Positions 1-7,820 of a DNA stretch of 24,764 nucleotides are shown in pieces. Position numbers and translations under genes: made by a program. The stretch is from JAABPW01 sp037132275. Lineage in GTDB: Bacteria; Verrucomicrobiota; Kiritimatiellia; CAIKKV01; CAITUY01. Within the stretch, counting starts at the first letter, position 1. The number at the start of each line of letters is the position of its first letter. The stretch lies in assembly GCA_037132275.1 (NCBI GenBank), contig JBAXPK010000038.1, positions 1 to 24,764 on the forward strand, in the 5' to 3' direction. The notes below the pieces were generated by a model. It saw only the letters and a list, made by a program, of their open reading frames with translations. It did no database searches and had not been told where the DNA came from.

Positions 1-42
1 ATTCAAACGATAGAATAAGGGTTGTCGTAGGAATCAGGCACT

Positions 43-97
43 ATTAGTATGTCCCCAAAATGGTGATTAGTATGTCCCCAAAATGGTGAAAATGGTG
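43..97. repeat. Short tandem repeat, two perfect 23-bp units plus a partial third
   Basis: Two identical 23-base units lie head to tail at 43-65 and 66-88. Each contains TTAGTATGTCCCCAAAATGG. A partial third copy (AAAATGGTG) follows at 89-97. No coding sequence covers it. The string AAAATGGTGAAAATGGT (80-96) recurs exactly at 24737-24753 near the other end of the window. This may be the edge of a mobile element or an intergenic repeat family, but no transposase is present in the window to confirm that. Confidence 0.75.
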
Positions 98-203
98 CCA
101 AAAATGATACTTGCGGGAATTTCTTGACCTCGCGTGCGGCGCTACCTACCATTCTTTGCAGTCAGGCAGGTGCTTGGCGAAAAAGTAAGCGTCAGGCGCT
201 GTT

Positions 204-218
204 CGGAATAATATTCCG
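204..218. promoter_or_regulatory. Inverted repeat upstream of the glycoside hydrolase gene
   Basis: CGGAAT and ATTCCG flank a 3-base AAT centre, 46 bases upstream of the chosen start codon at 265. A short, AT-centred palindrome in this position could be a repressor operator. No regulator gene is adjacent and no clear -35/-10 pair was found, so the role is speculative. Confidence 0.2.
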
Positions 219-264
219 GAAATCCCGTCATGACGCAGACAGTATGTTATGCAGAGGAAGATCG

Positions 265-1260
265 ATGAAAAGATGGGACGCTGATAAAGCAAACGCATGG
301 TACAGCAGCCAGCCATGGCTTGTTGGGTGCAACTTCATACCGAGTACTGCGATCAACCAGATGGAGATGTGGCAAAGCGAAACCTTTGACATTCCGACCA
401 TGGAAAGGGAGCTCGGCTGGGCGGCCGACATGGGCATGAACACGGTGCGAGTCTATCTGCATGATCTCGCATGGGATCTCGATGCGGCCGGTTTCAAATC
501 CCGTCTGGATCTGTTTCTGCGTTTGGCCGCCAATCGTGGTATACGGCCGATCCTCGTGATCTTCGACGACTGTTGGAATGCAAACCCGAAGGCGGGAAGA
601 CAACCCGAGCCGATCCCCGGCGCACACAACTCCGGCTGGCTGCAGAGTCCGGGCACCGCCATCGTCAATGATCCCAGCGCCTGGCGAAGGTTGGAGCAAT
701 ATGTTCAAGACGTTGTCGGAACGTTCCGGCACGATGATCGTGTCCTGCTGTGGGATCTATACAACGAACCCGGCAACAATCAGCAGGGGGAGCAGTCGCT
801 GCCACTGCTCTGCAAAGTATTCGAATGGGCCAGGAAAGCCGAACCGTCGCAACCGCTTACTGCCGGTCTGTGGTTCGACAACACAATCCTGAACACGTTT
901 CAAGTCGAAGCCTCGGATGTCATTACGTTCCACAATTACAACAACGCCAGCGATCTGAACGCACAGATTCGGAAGCTACGGTCATACGGGCGTCCGCTCA
1001 TTTGCACGGAGTGGTTGCGTCGAGGGCACAGCGATGTCGCCTCATGTCTGCCGGTGTTCTGCCAGGAGGGTGTCGGTTGTTGCAATTGGGGATTGGTCAG
1101 CGGCAAAACCCAGACAATCTATCCTTGGGCCTGGGAAAAAGTGGCGGACACGCCTGGTCCCGCCGTTTGGTTTCACGACCTTCTCGAACAGGACGGCACA
1201 CCCTGCGATCCCGAGGAAGTGCGGCTGTTTAAGAAACTGACGGAAGCAGGCCGGGCGTAA
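265..1260 (+). CDS. GH5-like (clan GH-A) glycoside hydrolase, cytoplasmic
   Basis: This is a 331-residue enzyme that looks like a retaining TIM-barrel glycosidase. The acid/base motif is LYNEPGN (Glu168), and the nucleophile motif at the end of a later strand is ICTEW (Glu249). Other typical clan A features are VRVYLHD (residues 61-67) and FHNYN (222-226). The substrate cannot be read from the sequence; beta-mannan, cellulose-type or xylan-type glycans are all possible. There is no signal peptide, so it probably acts in the cytoplasm on imported oligosaccharides. The reading frame is open back to 124, but the start at 265 is preferred: GAGGAAG lies 4 bases upstream and the fold begins soon after, whereas the extra N-terminal stretch is Arg-rich and unlike the family. 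The gene stands alone next to a repeat, in accessory-looking DNA. Family level is fairly certain; specificity is unknown. Confidence 0.85.
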   Translation: MKRWDADKANAWYSSQPWLVGCNFIPSTAINQMEMWQSETFDIPTMERELGWAADMGMNTVRVYLHDLAWDLDAAGFKSRLDLFLRLAANRGIRPILVIFDDCWNANPKAGRQPEPIPGAHNSGWLQSPGTAIVNDPSAWRRLEQYVQDVVGTFRHDDRVLLWDLYNEPGNNQQGEQSLPLLCKVFEWARKAEPSQPLTAGLWFDNTILNTFQVEASDVITFHNYNNASDLNAQIRKLRSYGRPLICTEWLRRGHSDVASCLPVFCQEGVGCCNWGLVSGKTQTIYPWAWEKVADTPGPAVWFHDLLEQDGTPCDPEEVRLFKKLTEAGRA

Positions 1261-1264
1261 CAAG

Positions 1265-1314
1265 CAGGTGCATGCGACGCTTTGCCGCGCACCTGACCTG
1301 TGACGTTCAGGTCA
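1265..1314 (+). terminator. Pair of overlapping hairpins after the glycoside hydrolase
   Basis: CAGGTGC (1265-1271) pairs with GCACCTG (1289-1295) across a long loop. TGACCTG (1294-1300) pairs with CAGGTCA (1308-1314) across a 7-base loop. They begin 5 bases after the stop codon and share bases 1294-1295, so they are alternative folds. No T-run follows, so an intrinsic terminator is only a possibility. Confidence 0.3.
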
Positions 1315-1414
1315 AGGAATGAAGATGATGAAAACAATTTCAATACCAAGAAGCCCAGACTACGGCTTCTAAAGTCGCCGAACCTGGCCGCTGACGTTCT
1401 GCATAAAGAATACG

Positions 1415-1948
1415 ATGAAGATTCACGGCAGCATATCAATCGGCAATAAGAGTTATTTCAGAGGTGACATCATTGCGTGGCACCAGGTCTATCCGTTCTT
1501 TCTGATTCACATGCTGATGTTTGGGGGATCCGGGTTTCTGATGGCATACGTCCAAAACGGGCCCCCGGCATTCTTTCTCTTCCTGCACGGTGGCTTCGCA
1601 ATTGCGATCTACACCGTATTTTACATAACCATCTTCGGCCGCGACGAAGTCAAGTGGATGTTCATTAATGCCGGCCTTGGGTTGTTGGGCATTTGGAGTC
1701 AGATCGACTGGATGCTCTCTCTGTTTGGCAAGCACATTGGCGACTATCCGCTGTATCGGCATGTTGTCCCGTTTCTGTATTATGTTCTTTACACATTCCT
1801 GCTCCGCAATGCTGTTCTTGACATCACGAACTGCCGAGAAGACGACAACAGGCAGAGAGTCGTGGACAACGCCTACATCATTGTCTCAGTGGCGGTATAT
1901 GCCGTATCCTGCATATTGAGAAAGATGCACGCTTGGCCATGGGGTTGA
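1415..1948 (+). CDS. Hypothetical multi-pass membrane protein
   Basis: This 177-residue protein is not recognised as any family. It is strongly hydrophobic, with about five predicted membrane segments near residues 24-45, 50-73, 77-101, 110-131 and 148-166. They are separated by short polar loops such as GRDEVK and NCREDDNRQR. Aromatic residues are frequent, as is usual for inner-membrane proteins. The start at 1415 gives the longest frame and has only a weak A/G-rich stretch (AAAGAA) upstream, so a later start is possible. It follows the glycoside hydrolase by 154 bases on the same strand, with no sign of co-transcription. A real membrane protein is likely because the pattern of hydrophobic blocks is regular. 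Confidence 0.6.
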   Translation: MKIHGSISIGNKSYFRGDIIAWHQVYPFFLIHMLMFGGSGFLMAYVQNGPPAFFLFLHGGFAIAIYTVFYITIFGRDEVKWMFINAGLGLLGIWSQIDWMLSLFGKHIGDYPLYRHVVPFLYYVLYTFLLRNAVLDITNCREDDNRQRVVDNAYIIVSVAVYAVSCILRKMHAWPWG

Positions 1949-2010
1949 TGGTTCATGGAAATGGATATCGTGCCGTAAAGTGAGCACCGACGTTCGGCCA
2001 GACAAACAGA

Positions 2011-2039
2011 TTGAATCGTTAAAGAGTTGCTAGTATTAT
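2011..2039 (+). promoter_or_regulatory. Sigma70-type promoter for the toxin-antitoxin pair
   Basis: TTGAAT at 2011-2016 and TATTAT at 2034-2039 are separated by exactly 17 bases. A Shine-Dalgarno AGGAGA follows at 2050-2055, 5 bases before the antitoxin ATG. The stretch is AT-rich compared with its surroundings. Spacing and position are as expected for a vegetative promoter. TA operons are commonly autoregulated at such sites, but no operator was identified. Confidence 0.6.
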
Positions 2040-2060
2040 TAATGGCGTCAGGAGATAAGT

Positions 2061-2249
2061 ATGACCGCCACATTAGTAAAAGATAAAGCACACTGCCTGG
2101 TTGATCAAATGCCCGATAATTGCACTTGGGATGATTTGATTCATGAAATTTATGTGCGGGAGGCCATCGAGCAGGGGCTTGCCGATAGCAAATCGGGGCG
2201 CACCATGGAAGTCAGGGAAGTGCGCGCGCAGTACGGACTTCAGAAGTGA
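2061..2249 (+). CDS. Small antitoxin of a ParE/RelE-type module
   Basis: This is a 62-residue acidic protein with the pattern WDDLIHEIYVREAIEQGLAD (residues 23-42) followed by SGR and EVR. It matches the family of short antitoxins found next to ParE/RelE toxins in many genomes. It has no obvious DNA-binding ribbon-helix-helix at its N-terminus, so it may mainly bind the toxin. The start is supported by AGGAGA 5 bases upstream and by the promoter at 2011-2039. Its stop overlaps the toxin start codon, so the two are translationally coupled with the antitoxin first, the usual order for this system. Confidence 0.8.
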   Translation: MTATLVKDKAHCLVDQMPDNCTWDDLIHEIYVREAIEQGLADSKSGRTMEVREVRAQYGLQK

Positions 2250-2533
2250 GCGTCCACTGGACGAAAACGGCTCAAGATCATTTGGCCGGCATCCACGGTT
2301 ACGTTGCCCAGAATTCTCCGGAATACGCTCAACACATGGTGGATCGCTTGACGCGGAGGTCGGAGCAAATTGCAGCGTTCCCTCAATCAGGCAGAATCGT
2401 CCCAGAGTACCGGCTGGAGCAAATCCGCGAGGTGATTGAAGGCCCATACCGGATTATTTATCATATCAAAACTAACCAGATTGATGTCTTGGCTGTCGTT
2501 CATGGGGCCAGAAACATTCTAATTAATCAATAA
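2246..2533 (+). CDS. ParE/RelE-family toxin
   Basis: This 95-residue protein has the RelE/ParE fold signature: an N-terminal helical region with TKTAQDHLAGIHGYV, then AFPQSGRIVPEY, the strand REVIEGPYRIIYHI and the C-terminal VVHGARNIL. The conserved Arg in YRIIY and the HGAR end are typical of ParE-like members. ParE toxins poison DNA gyrase and RelE toxins cleave mRNA on the ribosome; the sequence alone does not separate the two. Translation starts at GTG (2246), which overlaps the antitoxin TGA by 4 bases. The low-strength start and coupling should keep the toxin below the antitoxin. The module appears intact. Confidence 0.88.
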   Translation: MSVHWTKTAQDHLAGIHGYVAQNSPEYAQHMVDRLTRRSEQIAAFPQSGRIVPEYRLEQIREVIEGPYRIIYHIKTNQIDVLAVVHGARNILINQ

Positions 2534-2731
2534 TTGCCGATTTTTAGCACTTTCTACGTGTATGCGTTTCTGCAGACAGCTCAGTTCCTCACATATCCGG
2601 ACGTGAGCCCAAAAACCTGAGGCCAGCGTAATTTTGGCATCAGCATTTTCGGGAGACACGGAATGAGTAGGAACTGCCCCGGGCGCGGAATGGCTTGTGA
2701 TGGAAAGGCGGAAATAGTAATTATCAAGCCC

Positions 2732-3448
2732 ATGAGTATTGAGTTGGAAAACCGATATGCCGACATTATCCGGCGGATTCATGAGGCTTGCGGGCGCGTG
2801 GGGCGTGATCCGGCCACGGTTCGCTTGATGGCGGTCTCGAAGACACTGCAACCGGATGACATTGCGGCGGTGGCGGCGTTGGGAATTGAGACCTTTGGCG
2901 AGAATCGTATCCAGGAAGCGCGGGGCAAGATTTCCTTGTGCCCGGGACGCCTGCATTGGCATTTGATCGGGCATCTTCAGTCGAACAAGGCCCGTGAGGC
3001 GGTCCGCCTGTTCGAGATGATTCATTCAGTGGATTCGCTGCGTATGTTGGAAACTCTGGATCGGGTGGCCGCCGAAGAGGGGTGTACGCTCCCTGTCTGT
3101 CTAGAGGTCAATGTGTCCGGTGAGCGGAGTAAATTCGGCATGTCGCCCGATGATCTGCCGGTGGCATTGGAGGCGGCCAACCGTCTGTTCAAGGTCAAGG
3201 TGGTTGGGTTGATGACCATTCCGCCCATTGCCGAGGATCCCGGTGAGGCGCGTCCCTTCTTCCGTGCGTTGCGTGACCTTCGCGACCGGATGCAGGCCGC
3301 GACCGGGTTGAATTTGCCGGAACTTTCCATGGGCATGTCACATGATTTTGAAATCGCGGTCGAAGAGGGCGCCACCTGGATTCGGGTAGGAACCCTGTTG
3401 TTCGGCCCCCGGAAACGGAAGGAGACGCATGAGCCCCTCGACGACTGA
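2732..3448 (+). CDS. yggS: YggS/PROSC-family pyridoxal phosphate homeostasis protein
   Basis: This is a 238-residue PLP-binding TIM-barrel protein of the YggS (PLPBP) family, which buffers and delivers pyridoxal phosphate and has no known catalytic activity. The PLP lysine is in LMAVSKT (Lys37). Family signatures include FGENRIQEA, LHWHLIGHLQSNK, SKFGM and the phosphate-binding end LSMGMSHDFEIAVEEGAT with IRVGTLLFG. The start at 2732 was chosen because it aligns with the family N-terminus. An upstream in-frame ATG at 2663 has a better Shine-Dalgarno (GGGAGA, 6 bases away) and would add 23 residues unlike the family, so the true start is uncertain. It leads an operon with LPS core genes, and its end overlaps the next gene by 20 bases. 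Confidence 0.93.
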   Translation: MSIELENRYADIIRRIHEACGRVGRDPATVRLMAVSKTLQPDDIAAVAALGIETFGENRIQEARGKISLCPGRLHWHLIGHLQSNKAREAVRLFEMIHSVDSLRMLETLDRVAAEEGCTLPVCLEVNVSGERSKFGMSPDDLPVALEAANRLFKVKVVGLMTIPPIAEDPGEARPFFRALRDLRDRMQAATGLNLPELSMGMSHDFEIAVEEGATWIRVGTLLFGPRKRKETHEPLDD

Positions 3449-4226
3449 TTGGGATGAAGAGGTTAAACCGGTGAAGCCCAAGCCCCAGCCTCCCGCGCCG
3501 TCGGCCGTCGGCTGCCTGATTGTCGCGAGCTTGAGCGTGGCGTTACTCTTTGCCATGGTCGTTTTGGGGATCCAGACCCGGGTCGGGTGTGAATTGGTGG
3601 CGAATTATCTTAAGAAGCAGACTGGGCTGGACTTGACCGTAGGTGGCGCCCGGTTGACGGCGCCCCTTGGTCTGATCCTGGTTGATGTTCAAACCAAGCC
3701 AAGCACGACTCCCCTGGGAAGCTTCAAGGCCCGGGAAATCGAGGTGGACTTCCGCTGGGGCGGAACGATGGACTTGACGCTTCGCGGGATGCGTCTGGAA
3801 CTGGTGAAGATCGCTGATGGCTGGGTGCCGACTCCGTTCGTTAAACTTGGAGCCCTCTCGGATATTCGTGAGACCGCCGCTTTGTTTGCCGAGGACCCTG
3901 ATGTGGTGAGTGTGGATGTAACCGATAGCACAATACTCTGGAGCGGTCCGGATGGCGAACGGTTGTCGTCCGTTGATGGCCTGAGTCTGAATATGCGTCC
4001 GGTGCGTCTTGGTGAGCGACGGCTGAAGGTATTCGACGTGGCGGCGAGGAGTGTGTATCGGTCGGGTGGAGTTAAAGGGCGCATTGTCCAGAGACTGTGG
4101 ATCAGTGTGCCGGATAATCCGTATCTTGAGGTTGAGTACCGGGGGATATGGGAGGGGGATGAAGCTGGCGCCAAGGATTGGTGGTCCACCCCGCCCGGAA
4201 CCGTAAAACGAGGAAGTGGACGATGA
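3429..4226 (+). CDS. Membrane-anchored protein of unknown function (LPS operon)
   Basis: This is a 265-residue protein. An acidic and Pro-rich N-terminus (residues 1-25) is followed by one hydrophobic segment at about 27-47 and then a soluble region rich in beta-strand patterns. That topology suggests an inner-membrane anchor with the bulk in the periplasm. Stretches such as LTVGGARLTAPLGLILVDV and MDLTLRGMRLELVKI resemble the repetitive beta-strands of AsmA-like proteins that span or line the envelope, but no domain can be assigned firmly. AAGGAGA lies about 4 bases before the ATG. It overlaps yggS upstream by 20 bases and rfaE1 downstream by 4 (ATGA), so it is translated with the LPS core genes and may act in envelope assembly. 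Confidence 0.75.
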   Translation: MSPSTTDWDEEVKPVKPKPQPPAPSAVGCLIVASLSVALLFAMVVLGIQTRVGCELVANYLKKQTGLDLTVGGARLTAPLGLILVDVQTKPSTTPLGSFKAREIEVDFRWGGTMDLTLRGMRLELVKIADGWVPTPFVKLGALSDIRETAALFAEDPDVVSVDVTDSTILWSGPDGERLSSVDGLSLNMRPVRLGERRLKVFDVAARSVYRSGGVKGRIVQRLWISVPDNPYLEVEYRGIWEGDEAGAKDWWSTPPGTVKRGSGR

Positions 4227-5236
4227 ATATTGAACGCGTGAGGAAGTTGGCGAAAAAATTTGCACATCAGCGCATCCTGGTGGTGGGTGACCTGATGCTG
4301 GATAAATATATCCATGGTTCCGTGGAGCGCATCTCTCCGGAGGCGCCGGTGCCGGTGGTGCGGGTGGGCCGCGAGCGGCAGGTACCCGGCGGGGCCGCGA
4401 ATGTGGCGAGCAATGTCTGCGCCTTTGGCGGCCAGGCGGTGATTGCCGGGGTGGTCGGAAACGATTTCGCCGGGCGTGACTTGCTGGCCCTGATGAGCGG
4501 ACAGGGAATTTGCACCAGCGTTGTCAGGACAGTGAAAGGGATGCAGACCACTGTTAAGATGCGCATTTTGGCCGACCGGCAACAGGTGGTACGTGTGGAT
4601 TGGGATAATGACCCCAAGTTTCCCGAGGCGGATGTGCAGGCCTTCTGTGAGCGGGTCTCAAAGGAGATCGCGTCTTGCGATGGGGTGGTGATAGAAGATT
4701 ACAGTAAGGGAATTGTATGTCAGGACGTGATGGATGCGGTTCTGTCGGCCGCCAAGAAAAAAGGGATACCCGTCGGGTTGGATCCCAAGGATAACCTGAG
4801 TTTGACCATCAAGGGCATCACCTTGGCCACCCCGAACTACAAGGAGGCGCATGTGTGCGCCGGTCTATCATCCGCCAAGGCGCCACCGCCGGGCGATCCC
4901 CTGAATGACGTATCGTTGCGGAAAGCGGCCAAACTCCTTTTGAAGCTCTGGGAGCCGGAACAGTTACTGGTGACGCTGGGCGCGAATGGAATGTATATGG
5001 TTTCCCGGAAATCTTCACCGCGGGTCATCCCGACGCGAGCCCGTGAAGTCTATGATGTCAGTGGCGCCGGGGATACGGTCATTGCCACCTGTGTGATGGC
5101 CCTGGCGGCGGGTGCGTCGTATAATGAAGCCGCCATTCTCGGGAACAATGCGGCGGGTGTGGTGGTGGGAAAACTGGGAACGGCGACGTGTTCTCCTGAG
5201 GAACTCATTGCCAGTGTGGAGCTCAATGAAATCTAA
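4223..5236 (+). CDS. rfaE1: D-glycero-beta-D-manno-heptose-7-phosphate kinase (HldA/RfaE1-type)
   Basis: This 337-residue PfkB/ribokinase-family sugar kinase phosphorylates heptose-7-phosphate at C1 in ADP-heptose synthesis for the LPS inner core. Evidence includes VVGDLMLDKYIHGSVERISP (residues 20-39), which is diagnostic of RfaE domain 1, the substrate loop VPGGAANVASN (54-64) and the ATP/anion-hole motif DVSGAGDT (278-285) with catalytic Asp284. The protein ends shortly after, so the cytidylyl/adenylyltransferase half found in bifunctional HldE is absent and must be encoded elsewhere. The start at 4223 has AGGAAG upstream and overlaps the previous stop; an in-frame ATG at 4178 lacks support. 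kdsB follows with an 11-base overlap. Confidence 0.93.
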   Translation: MNIERVRKLAKKFAHQRILVVGDLMLDKYIHGSVERISPEAPVPVVRVGRERQVPGGAANVASNVCAFGGQAVIAGVVGNDFAGRDLLALMSGQGICTSVVRTVKGMQTTVKMRILADRQQVVRVDWDNDPKFPEADVQAFCERVSKEIASCDGVVIEDYSKGIVCQDVMDAVLSAAKKKGIPVGLDPKDNLSLTIKGITLATPNYKEAHVCAGLSSAKAPPPGDPLNDVSLRKAAKLLLKLWEPEQLLVTLGANGMYMVSRKSSPRVIPTRAREVYDVSGAGDTVIATCVMALAAGASYNEAAILGNNAAGVVVGKLGTATCSPEELIASVELNEI

Positions 5237-5984
5237 GCGTGAACGCGTGGTGGGGGTTATTCCGGCCCGCTGGGCCTCAACTCGGCTGCCCGGAAAAGCC
5301 CTGACTTTAATTTGTGGCAAGCCCTTGATTCAGTGGGTATTAGAGCGGGCGCAGCAGGCAGACCGGCTGGATGAAGTGATTGTCGCTACCGATGATGATC
5401 GAATCCTTTCCGTTGTGGCTGCCCTCGGGGGAATCGCCGTGATGACGCGGGTGGATCACCCGTCGGGAACGGATCGGGTGGCTGAGGCGGTGGCCGGACG
5501 GGACGCCGGAATTGTGATCAATATTCAGGGCGATGAGCCCCTTATTGATCCGGACTTGATCAACGGCCTTGCCGAGGTCATGGTGGCGGGTCGGGAGTGG
5601 GACATGGCCACCGCCGCGACGCCTATTCTTTCGACAGAGGAGTTGAACAAGCCCTCCGTGGTGAAGGTGGTTTTCGGGGAGCAGGGTAGGGCAATGTATT
5701 TTTCCCGTTCCGTGATTCCGTTTGTGCGGGACACGGCGCCGACGGGATTGAAACATTGGCGGCATGTCGGCATCTATGCGTATCGACGCGCCTTTCTGGA
5801 ACGGCTTGTCAAGGAGCCCCCCTGCATACTTGAGATGACGGAAAAGCTGGAGCAGTTGCGCGCCTTGCATTTGGGCGCCAGCATGAAAGTGGTGGAGACC
5901 CGGGAGATCGGCCTCGGGGTGGATACGCCCGAAGATGTGCCGCTGGCAGAGATGGCCTTGAAACGCGCCGGACTGGCCTTATGA
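5226..5984 (+). CDS. kdsB: 3-deoxy-manno-octulosonate cytidylyltransferase (CMP-Kdo synthetase)
   Basis: This 252-residue cytoplasmic enzyme makes CMP-Kdo from CTP and Kdo for lipid A-core assembly. The nucleotide-binding N-terminus is VVGVIPARWASTRLPGKAL (residues 8-26). Other family motifs are VIVATDDDRI, HPSGTDRVAEA, VINIQGDEPLIDP (98-110), the substrate region YFSRSVIPF, and the late motifs EKLEQLRAL and GVDTPED. The length is normal for KdsB. The ATG at 5226 has TGGAG 4 bases upstream and lies inside the end of rfaE1 in another frame, so the two are coupled. The gene is convergent with the sugar-phosphate transferase on the reverse strand, with only 7 bases between the stop codons. Confidence 0.96.
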   Translation: MKSKRERVVGVIPARWASTRLPGKALTLICGKPLIQWVLERAQQADRLDEVIVATDDDRILSVVAALGGIAVMTRVDHPSGTDRVAEAVAGRDAGIVINIQGDEPLIDPDLINGLAEVMVAGREWDMATAATPILSTEELNKPSVVKVVFGEQGRAMYFSRSVIPFVRDTAPTGLKHWRHVGIYAYRRAFLERLVKEPPCILEMTEKLEQLRALHLGASMKVVETREIGLGVDTPEDVPLAEMALKRAGLAL

Positions 5985-5991
5985 ACCGGTC

Positions 5992-7407
5992 TTAATATGC
6001 GTTTTTTCTCGCCGAGAACGTCCGGAGCAGAATCTTGAAGTCAAAGGCCAGTGACCAGTTCTCCAAATAGTACAGGTCGTATTTGATCCGTTCCGCAATG
6101 CTGGTGTTTCCTCGAAGGCCGTTCACCTGGGCCCAACCGGTCATGCCGGGTTTGGAGGCATGGCGCCAGATGTAGCGGTCAATATCATCCTTGAACTTCT
6201 CGACAAAATGAGGCCGTTCGGGGCGGGGGCCGATCAGGCTCATGTCGCCCCTCAAAACGTTCCAGAGTTGCGGCAACTCATCAATATTGGTGCGGCGAAG
6301 AAAGGCCCCTACGGCTGTTCGTCGCGGATCGTCCACGACTGCCCAGACGGGGCCGGTGTCCTTCTCGGCATCCAGCCGCATCGTGCGGAATTTATAGATG
6401 CTGAACTCTCTGCCATTTTCGCCGCATCGCTTCTGGCGATAGAAAACCGGCCCCGGGGAGGAGTGTTTGGTGAACAGGGCGACCACCGCGAAAAGTGGGG
6501 CGAGAAGGATGAGCCCGAACAAGGCGCCCGCGATATCCTCACCCCGTTTCAAGGTCTGGTTCCAGAAGGTGTCAAGCGGCCAGCGGCTGACGCCCAGAAG
6601 GGGAATATCATCCACCGTCTGCATATCCATGCTTCCGGTCATAATCCGGAAAATGTCGGGCACCAAATTGAAGGTGATCATGTTTCGCTCGCAAGCGAGA
6701 ATGATTTCCAGAATCCGCTGATGCCCAATCGTGCTATCGCTGAGAATGATTTGGTCGGCAGGATGGGTGTCGAGAATGGCGTCCAAGTCTTCAATCCGGC
6801 CCCGCACCTGTTCCGGCGAAATTTCGGGAGTCGTCTCGGCGGTTTGAGTCTGTATGAACCCGGTGACGGTCGACCGGAGTCGGGGATCGGATTCAAGTCC
6901 GCGCTTAAGATGCGAGGCCACGTCGTTGGTTCCAATAATCAAGATGCGCTTATGATTTGACCCCTTGCGTGCCAAATGAATTTCAAGATGGAAGAGCATT
7001 GCCCGCTCAATTAAAACGAACAGCAAAATAAGGATGGCGGCCATGGCGAGGGTCAGGCGTGAGAAGGGGGGGAAGTCTTCGGGGCGAATGGCAAAGGCGA
7101 GCGCAGTGGCGATCAGGAGTCCCAGTCCGGTGGCCCGGATCAGGCGGGGGACTTTTCCTGAAAACCTGCCCTGTTGGGGGCGGACATAAAGATCAAGGGC
7201 CCGGAAGATAAACAAAAAAATGAGGGTTGTGATGGCTGCGCCCCAGCCGTACATGAAGTAGAGGCGGGGCGGCATGCTGTCGACGGCGATTAACCCGCTG
7301 TTGAATCGAAGCCACGTTGCCGCCAGAAATCCTGAAAAAATGGCGAGTGCATCCATCAAAACAGCCAAGCCGCTGCCCAGCGCATCCATGGTATCGCGTG
7401 CCTTCAT
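5992..7407 (-). CDS. Polyprenyl-phosphate sugar-1-phosphate transferase (WcaJ/WbaP-like)
   Basis: This 471-residue integral membrane enzyme transfers a hexose-1-phosphate from a UDP-sugar to undecaprenyl phosphate, the first step of exopolysaccharide or O-antigen repeat synthesis. The N-terminal half has about four membrane segments (near residues 14-32, 52-70, 93-107, 118-135) and a CoA-binding-like region with RILIIGTNDVASHL (154-167). A further hydrophobic stretch at 292-312 precedes the catalytic domain. Catalytic motifs are FYRQKRCGENGREFSIYKFR (322-341), RRTNIDELPQLWNVLRGDMS (371-390), LIGPRPE (391-397) and KPGMTGWAQVNG (419-430). The donor sugar cannot be read directly. It is the last gene of a reverse-strand run after the TerB-like gene (20-base gap). 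No other polysaccharide gene is beside it. Confidence 0.9.
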   Translation of the reverse strand: MKARDTMDALGSGLAVLMDALAIFSGFLAATWLRFNSGLIAVDSMPPRLYFMYGWGAAITTLIFLFIFRALDLYVRPQQGRFSGKVPRLIRATGLGLLIATALAFAIRPEDFPPFSRLTLAMAAILILLFVLIERAMLFHLEIHLARKGSNHKRILIIGTNDVASHLKRGLESDPRLRSTVTGFIQTQTAETTPEISPEQVRGRIEDLDAILDTHPADQIILSDSTIGHQRILEIILACERNMITFNLVPDIFRIMTGSMDMQTVDDIPLLGVSRWPLDTFWNQTLKRGEDIAGALFGLILLAPLFAVVALFTKHSSPGPVFYRQKRCGENGREFSIYKFRTMRLDAEKDTGPVWAVVDDPRRTAVGAFLRRTNIDELPQLWNVLRGDMSLIGPRPERPHFVEKFKDDIDRYIWRHASKPGMTGWAQVNGLRGNTSIAERIKYDLYYLENWSLAFDFKILLRTFSARKNAY

Positions 7408-7427
7408 GACCCGAGTGGCCTCAGTTC

Positions 7428-7787
7428 TTATTCGTCTTTTGCGATGTCTACGCGCAGATTCCAGGCGCCGGCAAGCCAGTCCATAAATTCGGCCTGCTCG
7501 TGGGGGATGGTATCGGCCAGCGTCTCGTTGAGAACGGTGCCGTATATTAAGTCGCGGGAGTCAGGATTGGTAATGGTGGCCAGAAAGGTTTTCAGGGCGG
7601 ATCGCTCAGCAAAGCGGGACTCGGCTTCTTCCGCCAGCTCGTGAAATAGGTCTTCGCCCAGATTATCCACAATGTCCTCGACCTGTGACACTTCGTTGTC
7701 GGTGATGGTGCGGTCGCTGATTACCGCGACCTCGGTTAATGCCACCAATGCCAGTTTTTCATCACGAGACAGTTCATTCACGGTCAT
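7428..7787 (-). CDS. Small acidic TerB-like protein
   Basis: This 119-residue soluble, acidic, all-helical-looking protein resembles the TerB-like fold, with an N-terminal LSRDEKLALVALTEVAVISD (residues 6-25), TITDNEVSQVEDIVDNLG, a middle helix, and a later block ending in MDWLAGAWNL. TerB-like proteins are linked to tellurite and stress responses and to membrane-associated complexes, but a function here cannot be assigned. GGAGGTAA lies just before the ATG, a very strong ribosome site that suggests high expression. It sits 88 bases downstream of murC-murB and 20 bases upstream of the sugar-phosphate transferase. The family call is moderate; that the gene is real is well supported. Confidence 0.7.
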   Translation of the reverse strand: MTVNELSRDEKLALVALTEVAVISDRTITDNEVSQVEDIVDNLGEDLFHELAEEAESRFAERSALKTFLATITNPDSRDLIYGTVLNETLADTIPHEQAEFMDWLAGAWNLRVDIAKDE

Positions 7788-7820
7788 GAGTTACCTCCCT
7801 TACGGTTTGAATTCGGCGAT

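Noticed and set aside
43..97. Possible CRISPR array
   Set aside because: The two units are directly adjacent with no spacers and there are no cas genes, so this is a plain tandem duplication.
2663..2731. Longer yggS start at 2663
   Set aside because: It has a good Shine-Dalgarno but would add 23 residues unlike the family; kept as an alternative only.
3689..4582. 297-codon reverse-strand open frame
   Set aside because: It lies opposite the unknown envelope gene and rfaE1, has low-complexity composition, and has no protein-like motifs. It is a shadow of the real genes.
6160..6960. 266-codon forward open frame
   Set aside because: It is antisense to the sugar-phosphate transferase, whose catalytic motifs are unmistakable.
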